Shown: positions 16,570-24,681 of the stretch, piece after piece | How positions within the stretch are numbered: position 1 is the first letter of the stretch | Layout of the letters: every line of letters begins with the position of its first letter | Source: G958296245 sp963664035 | GTDB taxonomy: Bacteria; Chloroflexota; Dehalococcoidia; Lucifugimonadales; G958296245 | Direction: 5' to 3' | Length of the DNA: 64,000 nt | NCBI GenBank assembly: GCA_963664035.2 | Contig: OY760867.2 | Span: 1,984,001 to 2,048,000, forward strand | The notes under the pieces: generated by a model | The model's input: only the letters and a program-made list of their open reading frames with translations | Told to the model about the DNA's origin: nothing | Databases searched by the model: none | Program-made: the position numbers and the translations under genes

Positions 16570-16721
16570 GCAGTCGCTGCCGTGTCCGGGCCGGGTGTCA
16601 ACGGACGAGGGCGCGGCATGGCCGACCCCAGGGGCAGGCAGGCTGCTTGCGCTCAGCTCAGTATGTGCGGGGTGGTGCATGGGGGGAGTATAGCACGTGC
16701 GTTCTGTGGATGGCAAGGGCC

Positions 16722-16845
16722 GGTGACGCTCTATGGCAGGGGGAGGGCTGGTTTGAAACCAGCCCCTACGGGAAACTACGGGAAACCAGCCCCTACGGGG
16801 TGATGGCCGATAGATATGGCGCTGAACGTGGAGGTGGAGGTTTGG
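16722..16845. repeat. Dispersed intergenic palindromic repeat (GGGCTGGTTTGAAACCAGCCC family), copy B
   Basis: Layout: GGTGACGCTCTATGGC, GGGGGAGGGCTGGTTTGAAACCAGCCCCTACGG hairpin region (core palindrome GGGCTGGTTTGAAACCAGCC plus one base), repeated CAGCCCCTACGGG, then GATATGGCGCTGAACGTGGAGG. Related copies are at 36245-36875 and 46052-46145, and a partial copy at 16345-16395. It appears non-coding. Confidence 0.75.
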
Positions 16846-16860
16846 GGCGGCCCGGCTCGA

Positions 16861-16889
16861 TTGACGACCTATGTGGTTGATACTATACT
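16861..16889 (+). promoter_or_regulatory. Strong sigma-70-type promoter for the coiled-coil gene pair
   Basis: TTGACG (16861-16866), 17-bp spacer, TATACT (16884-16889), 84 bp before the ATG at 16973. AAAGGAG precedes that ATG. Confidence 0.7.
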
Positions 16890-16972
16890 TCACGTTGTAG
16901 GCTGCTTTAGAAAAACGCAGACCCGATAGCGGGGCAGGCTCGCGTCAGTCTCCCCCCTGAAAGGAGCCTTGG

Positions 16973-17767
16973 ATGAGCAAGGTCACCGTGAAGGAGCTCT
17001 GGGGTGAAAGCTTCCACGTCGTCCCCGAGGGACTGGACGAGGAGGAGGTGGTCAAGTACGTCGACGCGCTCAAGGCGGAGCTGGACCGCCAGTCGGCGCT
17101 CCAGAAGCTCGCCGAGCAGACGGTCGTCGAGGCGGATAGGCTCGCTGGGAACATAAGGGAGCAGGCGAGGAAGGACGCCGAAGAGGAGGCGGCCAGGATC
17201 AGGGCGGCCGCCGAGGCGGAGGCTTCCAGGATCACGTCGTCCGCTGAGGATGAGGCCGCCGGCATGAGGTCTTCCGCCGAGGAGGATGCCGGCAAGGTGA
17301 AGTCTTCCGCGGAAAAGGAGGCCGCCACGCTGAGGTCGTCCGCCCAGGAGGAGGCCGCCAAGATCAAGTCGTCCGCCGAAAGGCAGGCGGCGCAGCGGAT
17401 CAAGCGCCTGCTTACGCAGGCGGAGAGGAAGGCCGAGGAGGAGGCCGCTTCCGTGGTGTCCAAGGCGACGCAGGAGGCGGAGGAGGTCGTAGCCGAGGCC
17501 AACCGCAGGGCGGAGGAGACCACGGAGTCGGCGCGGGCCAGCGTACCCAGCATCCGGGAGCAGGCGAGGCTCGATGCCGAGTACATGGTGAGGAAGCTCT
17601 CGAGCCAGTTCGTCGAGGAGGTCCGCTCGGTCGTGACCGATAGGACAACCACGATGGTCTCCACCCTCAACCAGATGCTCCAGGAATCCGAGGGGCAGGG
17701 GGCCTTGGAGGACGGGCAGGAGCCTGCTCCTGCCCCAAAGGGCAGGTCGCGGGCGTCCAAGAAGTAG
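16973..17767 (+). CDS. DivIVA-like coiled-coil protein with 11-residue repeats
   Basis: A 264-residue protein. The N-terminal domain (residues 8-40, LWGESFHVVPEGLDEEEVVKYVDAL) resembles the DivIVA membrane-binding/dimerisation domain (F....G.D..EV..FL). Residues about 45-190 are coiled coil, including some eight tandem 11-residue units of the form SSAE.EA.K(I/V)(K/R), a hendecad pattern. The end is Gln/Pro/Lys-rich. AAAGGAG lies 6-12 bases upstream of the ATG. The next gene is a paralogue, so the two may form a filament or polar scaffold. The function is inference only. Confidence 0.65.
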   Translation: MSKVTVKELWGESFHVVPEGLDEEEVVKYVDALKAELDRQSALQKLAEQTVVEADRLAGNIREQARKDAEEEAARIRAAAEAEASRITSSAEDEAAGMRSSAEEDAGKVKSSAEKEAATLRSSAQEEAAKIKSSAERQAAQRIKRLLTQAERKAEEEAASVVSKATQEAEEVVAEANRRAEETTESARASVPSIREQARLDAEYMVRKLSSQFVEEVRSVVTDRTTTMVSTLNQMLQESEGQGALEDGQEPAPAPKGRSRASKK

Positions 17768-17848
17768 CAGGCCGCCATTAGGACGTCCGGGCCGTGAGAG
17801 TGGACGGCCTGGACTCCGCGCATCGCATATAACACCGGCGCCGGCAGC

Positions 17849-18454
17849 ATGACAGACGACGCTTCTCCCACCGAAGACAAGAAGGTCCTGTGGGGCCAAG
17901 ACTTCCGTGTGGTCACGGAGGGTCTCGCGGAGACCGACGTCGTGATCTTCGTCGAGAAGCTGCTGGGCCGCCACCGCGAGAGGGTGGAGCAGCTCGACCA
18001 CATCTCGGCGCTCAACGAGCTGGCCACCAAGACGGTCGAGGACGCGCAGACGCTGGCGCGGAGCATAGAGGAGGAGGCGCGCGCCAAGGCCGCCTCCGAG
18101 TCCGAGAAGGTCATCGAGGAAGCCCGTAGAGAGGCGGAATCGATCGTTGAGGCGGCCCGCCGCGCGGCGGCGGACCTGGCGAGGGACGCGGCGGCGGACG
18201 TGGAGTCGATGAGGGCCGATTCGCGGGACGCGCTGCGGGAGCGGGTACGCAGGATCGACGCCGCGCTGAAGGCCGTCGAGGACGCGGCCGTCCAGGAGCT
18301 TTCGACCAGGATGCAGACGCACTACATCTGGAAGTACCTCAACCAGAGCGTCCACTTCCTGCCGGCCTTCAGGGCCCTCATAGACGAGGTGGAAGCGCAG
18401 CTTGCCTCCGAGCAGGGCCCGGAGACGCCGGCGTCCGAGGCGCCGGAAGCCTGA
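17849..18454 (+). CDS. DivIVA-like coiled-coil paralogue
   Basis: A 201-residue protein sharing the N-terminal domain of the previous gene (LWGQDFRVVTEGLAETDVVIFVEKL). Its coiled coil (residues about 50-150) is shorter and lacks the serine-rich hendecads. A non-coiled segment follows (HYIWKYLNQSVHFLPAFRALI), then an acidic Pro-rich tail. It sits 81 bp after its paralogue and likely in the same transcript. Tandem duplication followed by divergence of the central coil is the simplest origin. Confidence 0.62.
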   Translation: MTDDASPTEDKKVLWGQDFRVVTEGLAETDVVIFVEKLLGRHRERVEQLDHISALNELATKTVEDAQTLARSIEEEARAKAASESEKVIEEARREAESIVEAARRAAADLARDAAADVESMRADSRDALRERVRRIDAALKAVEDAAVQELSTRMQTHYIWKYLNQSVHFLPAFRALIDEVEAQLASEQGPETPASEAPEA

Positions 18455-18528
18455 GGCGCTGTCCGCTTCCCCGCCCAATCTTCCCGGACCCCGTGGCGGG
18501 CGGCGGGCGTCCCTGGGGAGATACGCCG

Positions 18529-19077
18529 ATGGCTCGTAATCTCGCGATAGCCCTGCTGGCGCTCGTCGCCGCGGCGTTCGCGGCGGCCCAGGCCGAGACG
18601 GCGTTCGCAAACGGGCGCGTCCTACGGTTCGATCGCCAGGTGGCCGGCCCTTACGAAGTGGCCCTCGGGACGATCCCGGACAGTCCGACGGTCGGCGCGC
18701 TGCACCTGACGCTGACGATTACGGATGCGAAGACGCGGAAATACCTGCTGGACGCGGTCGTCGTCGTGGAGGGCGCGGGGCCGGAGAGCGGCGCGGCCAT
18801 CGGTCCCCTAGTAGCCGAGAATAACCTGGACGACCCAAGGTTCTACGACGTGAACACGGTGGTGGAAGTCGAGGGTCCATGGGTCTTCACGGTGGGGATA
18901 GAAGCGTCGCTGGGAGATGCGGTCGCCGAGTTCCCAATCGAGGTGAGGAACCCGAGCCCCATCGCGGGAGTGGCCACCCTGCTGGTACTGCTGGCGTTCC
19001 TGGCGATACTGGGGGTCTCCCTGCGGGCGTACTTCAGGGAGAGGCGAAGCCGTAGAAGGAGACGGCGGGCACGGTGA
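18529..19077 (+). CDS. Secreted, C-terminally membrane-anchored beta-domain protein
   Basis: A 182-residue protein: signal peptide (MARNLAIALLALVAAAFAAAQAETAFA), a beta-rich outside domain (VAGPYEVALGTIPDSPTVG..HLTLTITD) resembling YtkA/FixH-type small beta-sandwiches, a single C-terminal helix (ATLLVLLAFLAILGVSL) and an Arg-rich cytoplasmic end. The ATG at 18529 has GGGGAG upstream. Its stop overlaps the GTG start of the CopC-CopD-cytochrome gene, so it is translationally coupled and likely part of the same complex or copper-handling pathway. Confidence 0.65.
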   Translation: MARNLAIALLALVAAAFAAAQAETAFANGRVLRFDRQVAGPYEVALGTIPDSPTVGALHLTLTITDAKTRKYLLDAVVVVEGAGPESGAAIGPLVAENNLDDPRFYDVNTVVEVEGPWVFTVGIEASLGDAVAEFPIEVRNPSPIAGVATLLVLLAFLAILGVSLRAYFRERRSRRRRRRAR

Positions 19078-21317
19078 CTGCAAGGGTAGTCGGGGCAGGA
19101 CTCTTCTTGGTCGCCGTCGCGGCCCTGTCGTGGGCGCTGCTCGCGCCGGGGTCCGCTTCGGCGCACGCCAACCTGGTGCGGTCGGAGCCGGCCGCCAACG
19201 AGATGCTGGACGAGCCGCCCGACCGGGTGGTCACCTGGTTCACGGAGGAGATGGAGCCGGCGTTCAGCAAGATCGAGGTGCTGGACTCCAACGGCTCCCG
19301 CGTCGACAACGGCGACAGCTCCGTGGACCGAAACAACCCCACGATCATGTCGGTCTCGCTGCGTCCGGTCCCCAACGGCAGCTACACCGTCGCCTGGAGG
19401 AACGTCTCCACCGTGGACGGCCACCGCGTCCGAGGCTCATTCGTATTCTCCGTCGGCGAGGCGCTGAGCCCGGGCATAGCCGAGGCGGCAGAGCGCCCGT
19501 TGCTGGAGTCGCCGGCGGAGCCGTTCATACGCTGGCTCGTGCTGCTCGGCGTCCTCGCGCTCGCGGGCGGCGTCGCGTTCGCGCTCGTAGTCGCCCTTCC
19601 GGGCATCGATGCGGCTTCCTGCGGGCCCCGGCTCTCCGCGCTGCTGTACAGGCGTTGGTGGGCGGTGACCTGCGCCGGAGCGGTCGCGGCCGCCGTGGGT
19701 TCGCTGGCGCATCTCGCGGTCCAGGCTTCCTCGGTTGCCGAGGTGGGGATCGTCGAAGCCCTCGGCGGCCACGTCTTCACCGTGCTGGCCGAGACCACCT
19801 GGGGAAGGATATGGCTGCTCCGGGCGCTCGCGCTTGCCGCCGCGTCCGCGTCCCTGGCGGTCGCCTATGTCCGCGCCGGCGCGGCGCGGCGGCCCTCCGC
19901 CGGGGTGCTGCTCGTAGCCGCGCTGCCCGCCTGTATGCTGGTGCTGCTCTCCCTGAGCCTGGCGAGTCACGCGGCTAGTACGAGCGCCATCCGAGGGCCG
20001 GCTACCCTGTCGGACTATATGCACCTGCTCGCCTCAGCCGCGTGGGGCGGCGGCCTGGCGCACTTCGCGGCGTTCGTGGCCGTTGCGCTGCGGCATGCGC
20101 CCAGGCCTGAGGCGGACCGCCTCCTCAGGGCGATAACGCCGAGGTTCTCGGCGGTGGCCGGTCTCAGCGTGGGGCTGCTCATCGTGACCGGGCTGTACGG
20201 CTACTGGGCGCAGGTCGCGATACCCGCCGCCCTGGGTACGCCGTACGGCCTGACGCTACTGGCCAAGGTCGCGATGGTCGCGCCGCTCCTGCTTCTCGGC
20301 GCGGCGAACCTAATCATCGTCCGTCCGAGGCTGGCCGGCGGCCCGGCCGCCGCCCTGTGGCTTCGACGGCTCGCAGCCGCCGAGGCGGCGCTCGTCGTGC
20401 TCGTTCTGCTGGCGGTGGGGTACCTCACCAGCCTGGAGCCGGCGCGGCAGGTTGCGTTGCGCGAAGGCATCGGCCAGCCGGCGGCGCTCTCGTTCGAGGG
20501 CGTGTCGGAGGGCGCCCGGATCGGGCTGACGCTGGAGCCCGCGCGGGTGGGGCCAAACACCGTTACGGTCGACCTGAGGGACCGCCTCGACGCGCCGATC
20601 ACGAACGCGTCCGACGTGCAGTTGACGCTTTCCTACCTGGACCTAGACCTGGGAGAGGATCCGGCCTCGGCTGAGCACGCGGGCGCCGGCAGGTACGTGC
20701 TGGAGAAGGCGCTGCTTGGGATCGCGGGGGCCTGGGAGATCGAGGTGCTGGCGCGTCGGCCTGACGCGTTCGACGCGCGGACGGCGTTCCGGTTCGAGGT
20801 GAGTGTGGGCGCCGGCGGCAGCGCCTCGCTCTCTCCATCTCCGGTCACGGGGATGCTCCTGCTGGGCATCGAGCTCGGCGCGGTCGGGGTGCTCTTCCTG
20901 GTCGTGGGGCTGCCTCTCGGCGGCTGGTACTCGCGCAGGGGCGCGGCTATCATGGTGGTGGGGCTGCTGTTCTTCGCGGCCGGGGCCGCGGCGTTCGTCA
21001 ACGGTCAGGCTGGGGACGGTGTAACGGCGCGCAATCCGTTCCCGCCCGATGCGGAGTCGCTGGCGAAGGGGCTTGCCGTGTACGAGTCGGAGTGCCAGGT
21101 ATGCCACGGCGAAAGGGGCAGGGGAGACGGCCCCGGGGCCGTTGGCCTGGACCCGCCTCCCGGGGACCTCGTCATACACGTGCCGTTGCACCCCGACAGG
21201 GACCTATACAGGTTCATCGACGAGGGAATCGAGGGCACCGCCATGGCGCCGTTGGGCGACAGGCTGACCGAAGAAGAGATATGGCACGTGATCAACTACA
21301 TACAGACCCTCGAATGA
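19074..21317 (+). CDS. CopC-CopD-cytochrome c fusion protein
   Basis: A 747-residue protein with domains in order. Residues 1-30: signal peptide. About 30-128: CopC-like copper-binding domain beginning at the mature N-terminal HA with a late DGHRVRGSFVFSV, the usual Cu(II)-ligand His positions. About 150-450: CopD-like multi-helix permease domain. About 460-590: a beta-sandwich with YtkA/FixH flavour. About 600-655: two more helices. About 660-747: a mono-haem class I cytochrome c with CQVCH and a distal Met in TAMAPLGD. GTG start overlaps the previous stop (GTGA). Fusion of copper import/handling domains to a haem domain suggests copper delivery to, or electron exchange with, a respiratory oxidase; none is in this window. 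Confidence 0.85.
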   Translation: MTARVVGAGLFLVAVAALSWALLAPGSASAHANLVRSEPAANEMLDEPPDRVVTWFTEEMEPAFSKIEVLDSNGSRVDNGDSSVDRNNPTIMSVSLRPVPNGSYTVAWRNVSTVDGHRVRGSFVFSVGEALSPGIAEAAERPLLESPAEPFIRWLVLLGVLALAGGVAFALVVALPGIDAASCGPRLSALLYRRWWAVTCAGAVAAAVGSLAHLAVQASSVAEVGIVEALGGHVFTVLAETTWGRIWLLRALALAAASASLAVAYVRAGAARRPSAGVLLVAALPACMLVLLSLSLASHAASTSAIRGPATLSDYMHLLASAAWGGGLAHFAAFVAVALRHAPRPEADRLLRAITPRFSAVAGLSVGLLIVTGLYGYWAQVAIPAALGTPYGLTLLAKVAMVAPLLLLGAANLIIVRPRLAGGPAAALWLRRLAAAEAALVVLVLLAVGYLTSLEPARQVALREGIGQPAALSFEGVSEGARIGLTLEPARVGPNTVTVDLRDRLDAPITNASDVQLTLSYLDLDLGEDPASAEHAGAGRYVLEKALLGIAGAWEIEVLARRPDAFDARTAFRFEVSVGAGGSASLSPSPVTGMLLLGIELGAVGVLFLVVGLPLGGWYSRRGAAIMVVGLLFFAAGAAAFVNGQAGDGVTARNPFPPDAESLAKGLAVYESECQVCHGERGRGDGPGAVGLDPPPGDLVIHVPLHPDRDLYRFIDEGIEGTAMAPLGDRLTEEEIWHVINYIQTLE

Positions 21318-22867
21318 GACGCCTCGCCGCGGGGGGGCTGGCGGCCGCGGGGCTGGCAGCGAGCGCGGTTCCGGCGTACGCCCACGGCCTCGGACAGCGT
21401 TACGACCTGCCCATCCCGCTCAGCTACTTCCTGGTGGGCGCGGCCGCGACGGTGGCGCTGTCGTTCGTGGTGATCGGCCTGTTCGTGCGGCGCGAGGGGG
21501 GCGCGTTCAGGTATCCGAGGCTGGACCTGCTGCGGGTGCGAGGGCTGGGAGCGGTGTTGAGGAGCGGGATTACCCTGGCATGCGCCAGGCTCGTATCGGT
21601 ATTTCTATTCCTGCTAGTGCTGGCCACGGCCCTGTTCGGGACGGACAATCCGCTGGAGAACTGGGCGCCCACGTTCGTTTGGATCATCTGGTGGGTCGGC
21701 ATCGGGTACGTGTCGGCGCTCTTCGGGAACGTGTGGGCGCTGATGAACCCCTGGAAGATACTGTACGAGTGGGTGGAGCGGCTGGCCGGCGGGCGCGAGG
21801 CGGGCGCCAGGGGCTCCGACGCGATGTACGTCTATCCCGCCCGCCTCGACGTGTGGCCCGCGTTCGCGCTGCTGTTCGTGTTCGCCTGGCTGGAGAACGT
21901 CTACTCGGAGGCGGCCATGCCGGACAGGCTCGGCATGTTGGTCGTGGCCTACTCGGTCTTGACCTGGGCGGGGATGGCCGTTTTCGGCAAGCATACGTGG
22001 CTGCGGTATTGCGAAATATTCTCGGTGCTGCTCGGCATACTGGCCAAGTTCTCGCCGACCGAGGCGAGGGTCGCCGACGACAGGGCGTGCCGCGGCTGCG
22101 CGACCGGGTGCGGCCTGCCTGGCCGTCAGGTCGGCTGCGTGGACTGCTACGAGTGCTATGAGCGGGCGGCGTGGGACGACCGTGAGCTGAACCTGAGGCC
22201 GCACGCCGTCGGCCTGATCCTGCCGGGCCGCGTCTCGACGGCGACGGCGGCCTTCGTCGTGCTGGCGCTGGCTACCGTCACCTTCGACGGTCTGGCGGCG
22301 ACGCCGTTCTGGCTCGACTACCAGAACTTCACGTACCCGTTCGGGCGGCTGTTCGGGGCGTACGCCATCGCCGCGGTCGACACCCTTGGCCTGGCGCTGC
22401 TGCCCGCCGTCTTCATGACCGTCTACCTCGGCTTCACGTGGGCGGTCAAGGCGATGTCGGGGGACGAGAGCCCCGCCCTGGACGTGGCCCGGGCGTTCGT
22501 ATTCACGCTGGTGCCGATCGCGCTCGCCTACAACATGGCGCACTTCGTCTCGCTGCTGGCGATACAGGGCCAGTTTATCATCCCGCTGGCCTCGGACCCG
22601 TTCGGGTGGCGGTGGGACCTGTTCGGCACCTACGACTACGAGATAAACCTCAACGCGGTCACTGCCAAGGCGGTATGGTTCATCGCGGTGGGCGCCATCG
22701 TCATCGGACACGTCGTCTCGGTGTACGCCGCACACGTCACCGCGCTGGGCCGGACGTCGGACCACGGCGCGGCGCTGCGCGGGCAGTACCCGATGCTGGC
22801 GCTGATGGTGGGCTACACGGCGACCAGCCTATGGATAGTCGCGCAGCCGATCGTGGACCAGCAGTGA
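21314..22867 (+). CDS. Polytopic membrane protein with cysteine cluster
   Basis: A 517-residue protein: signal-like first segment ending AYAHG, then about 12 predicted helices. Between helices, at residues about 258-281, lies a seven-Cys cluster (CRGCATGCGL...CVDCYECYE) suited to binding a metal or Fe-S cluster. Relatives in Actinobacteria and Chloroflexota begin with the same AHGL..R.DLPIP pattern and are often called fenitrothion hydrolase in databases, a name with little support. The ATG at 21314 overlaps the preceding stop (ATGA), so it belongs to the copper/cytochrome operon. Function unknown; metal transport or redox is inference. Confidence 0.65.
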   Translation: MRRLAAGGLAAAGLAASAVPAYAHGLGQRYDLPIPLSYFLVGAAATVALSFVVIGLFVRREGGAFRYPRLDLLRVRGLGAVLRSGITLACARLVSVFLFLLVLATALFGTDNPLENWAPTFVWIIWWVGIGYVSALFGNVWALMNPWKILYEWVERLAGGREAGARGSDAMYVYPARLDVWPAFALLFVFAWLENVYSEAAMPDRLGMLVVAYSVLTWAGMAVFGKHTWLRYCEIFSVLLGILAKFSPTEARVADDRACRGCATGCGLPGRQVGCVDCYECYERAAWDDRELNLRPHAVGLILPGRVSTATAAFVVLALATVTFDGLAATPFWLDYQNFTYPFGRLFGAYAIAAVDTLGLALLPAVFMTVYLGFTWAVKAMSGDESPALDVARAFVFTLVPIALAYNMAHFVSLLAIQGQFIIPLASDPFGWRWDLFGTYDYEINLNAVTAKAVWFIAVGAIVIGHVVSVYAAHVTALGRTSDHGAALRGQYPMLALMVGYTATSLWIVAQPIVDQQ

Positions 22868-22942
22868 TATTGCCCCCGCTATGGAGGGGTCGGCGGGCGT
22901 CGAGCCTACGACATGTGGTGGGTTTGGGGGCCGGGCATCGTC

Positions 22943-22971
22943 TTGACGAGGGGTTGGCCCTCTTCTATAAT
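22943..22971 (+). promoter_or_regulatory. Sigma-70-type promoter of guaB3
   Basis: TTGACG (22943-22948), 17-bp spacer, perfect TATAAT (22966-22971), then GGAGG before the ATG at 23013. Confidence 0.8.
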
Positions 22972-23012
22972 CGGGCGCTAATTCGCGCCCCGGCGCCCCC
23001 TGGAGGCAGTGC

Positions 23013-24149
23013 ATGAGAGGTTCACCGTTCAAGGAGATCAGGCGCGCCTACGGATTCGACGAGGTGGCCATCGTGCCGGGCCAGGTCACGATAAACCCCG
23101 ACCAGACGAGTACGCACTTTTCCGTTGACGGCATAACCCTGTCCGCCCCCGTCCTCGCGTCGGCGATGGACGCGATCGTGTCGCCGTCGTTCGCCGTGGA
23201 GATGGACAGGCAGGGCGGCATGGGGGTGATGAACCTCGAGGGGGTGCAGTCGCGGTACGACGACCCGGAGGCGGTGATCGGCGAGATAGCGGAGGCGTCC
23301 GACGAGGAGGCGACCGAGCTCCTCCAGAAGGTCTACTCGGCTCCTATCAGGGAGGACCTGATAGGAGAGAGGATAGAGGAGATAAAGTCGAACGGCGCCA
23401 AGTGCGCCGTTTCCGTTACCCCCGCGAGCACCAAGAGGCTGGGCCCCGCCGCCGTGGACGCCGGGGCCGACGTGCTGGTGGTGCAGTCCACCGTCACCAC
23501 GGCCAGGCACACCTCCAAGAGCGCGAGGGGCCTCGTCTTCTCGGAGCTTCTGGAGATGGTCAACGTCCCGGTCATGGTGGGCAACTGCGTCTCCTACGAC
23601 GTGGCGCTGGAGCTGATGGAGACGGGCATACACGGGGTCGTGGTGGGGGTTGGCCCTGGCGCGGCATGCACGACGCGGGAAGTGACGGGCGTGGGCGTGC
23701 CCCAGGTCACGGCGACGCTGGACTGTGCGACGGCCAGGGAGGACTACTACGCCCGCACAGGCAGGTACGTGCCCATCATCACCGACGGCGGCATCAGGAC
23801 GGGCGGCGACCTCTGCAAGGCGTTCGCCTGCGGCGCCGACGCCGTGATGATCGGCACGCCGTTCGCCCAGGCGCGGGAGGCGCCCGGCAAGGGCTACAAC
23901 TGGGGCATGGCGAGCCCCCATCCCGCGCTGCCGCGGGGCACGAGGGTGGAGGTGGGCGTCTCGGGCTCGCTGGAGCAGATACTCTACGGTCCGACCTCGA
24001 AGACCGATGGGACCCAGAACCTCATGGGCGCCCTGGAGTCGTGCATGGGCATGGTGGGCGCGTTCACGATCCGCGACATGCACCATGCCGAAGTGATAGT
24101 AGCGCCGTCCATCAAGACGGAGGGCAAGCACCACCAACTCGGGCTGTGA
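23013..24149 (+). CDS. guaB3: GuaB3-family IMP dehydrogenase-related protein
   Basis: A 378-residue TIM-barrel of the IMPDH/GMP reductase family without CBS domains, the size of GuaB3 proteins. Seen: LSAPVLASAMDAIV near the N-terminus, the active-site loop VGPGAACTTREVTGVGVPQ with the catalytic Cys, ITDGGIRTGGDLCKAFACGADAVMIG for phosphate binding, and a late GTQNLMGALESCMGMVGA. GuaB3 converts IMP to XMP or has a related role beside GuaB in purine synthesis. GGAGG lies 6 bases before the ATG. Confidence 0.9.
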   Translation: MRGSPFKEIRRAYGFDEVAIVPGQVTINPDQTSTHFSVDGITLSAPVLASAMDAIVSPSFAVEMDRQGGMGVMNLEGVQSRYDDPEAVIGEIAEASDEEATELLQKVYSAPIREDLIGERIEEIKSNGAKCAVSVTPASTKRLGPAAVDAGADVLVVQSTVTTARHTSKSARGLVFSELLEMVNVPVMVGNCVSYDVALELMETGIHGVVVGVGPGAACTTREVTGVGVPQVTATLDCATAREDYYARTGRYVPIITDGGIRTGGDLCKAFACGADAVMIGTPFAQAREAPGKGYNWGMASPHPALPRGTRVEVGVSGSLEQILYGPTSKTDGTQNLMGALESCMGMVGAFTIRDMHHAEVIVAPSIKTEGKHHQLGL

Positions 24150-24184
24150 GCATCAACTCGTCCGGCGAGTAGCCCCGGCCCACC

Positions 24185-24502
24185 CTAGCCCGTCGTGAGA
24201 TTGGGCTGATAGCGTTGGACGCTGACCTCGTGCGCGCGGGCCCGCATCTGCGAGGCGTCGTACCATGCCTGCATGCGCAGCAGCATGTCCATGCTCACGT
24301 CGAATGCCTTCTCGATTCGCAGCGCCATCTCCGGCGACAGCGCGGCGTTGCCGTTCAGTAGGTCCGAGAGCGTAGCCCGGCGTACGCCCAGGATGTCGGC
24401 TGCCTGTGTTACGTTCAGGTCCAGCTCCTCGACTATCTCGGTGCGGATGTAATCGCCGGGGTGCGAGGGCGTCATGTTTACTCTGATGCCATCGGTAGCC
24501 AC
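24185..24502 (-). CDS. higA: HigA/VapI-type XRE antitoxin
   Basis: A 105-residue protein: HPGDYIRTEIVEELDLNVTQAA followed by the helix-turn-helix LGVRRATLSDLLNGNAALSPEMALRIEKAF is the HigA signature. The toxin gene that should precede it is only a damaged C-terminal remnant (24478-24620). The operator and promoter upstream look intact, so the antitoxin may still be made and autoregulated. Confidence 0.9.
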   Translation of the reverse strand: MATDGIRVNMTPSHPGDYIRTEIVEELDLNVTQAADILGVRRATLSDLLNGNAALSPEMALRIEKAFDVSMDMLLRMQAWYDASQMRARAHEVSVQRYQPNLTTG

Positions 24503-24620
24503 CAGTGGTAATCCTCCAGGTTCACGCTACTAATGTAGCTGCCTTCTTCCCTGGACGTCATCCTCCAGTTCGCGGATGCTGAAAAGGCTCCAGACGCACG
24601 GAGGAGCGAATGAACACGCC
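24478..24620 (-). pseudogene. higB toxin remnant, truncated and frameshifted
   Basis: Upstream of higA on the minus strand one frame reads SANWRMTSREEGSYISSVNLEDYHWW and ends inside higA. This fits the HigB C-terminus (NWR..F....G...V.LEDYH), but the preceding SIR motif (LFSIRE) lies in a neighbouring frame, so there is an indel near the Trp. Only about 115 bp separate the putative transcription start from higA, too short for the usual 90-100 residue HigB. The toxin is therefore almost certainly inactive. Confidence 0.6.
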
Positions 24621-24623
24621 ATG

Positions 24624-24652
24624 AGTGTACTGTAACACCGTACACTTGGCAA
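24624..24652 (-). promoter_or_regulatory. higA promoter with overlapping inverted-repeat operator
   Basis: Minus strand TTGCCA (24652-24647), 17-bp spacer, TACACT (24629-24624). The inverted repeat AGTGTAC (24624-24630) / GTACACT (24640-24646), 9-bp spacer, lies over the -10 and spacer, a normal position for a HigA autorepression site. Confidence 0.6.
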
Positions 24653-24681
24653 AGGCTAGCTCATGGCGCGCGCCCATCTCC

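Noticed and set aside
16446..16880. Plus-strand 144-residue ORF with repeated RQNET
   Set aside because: It coincides with the inverted-repeat and palindromic elements and has no coding signature.
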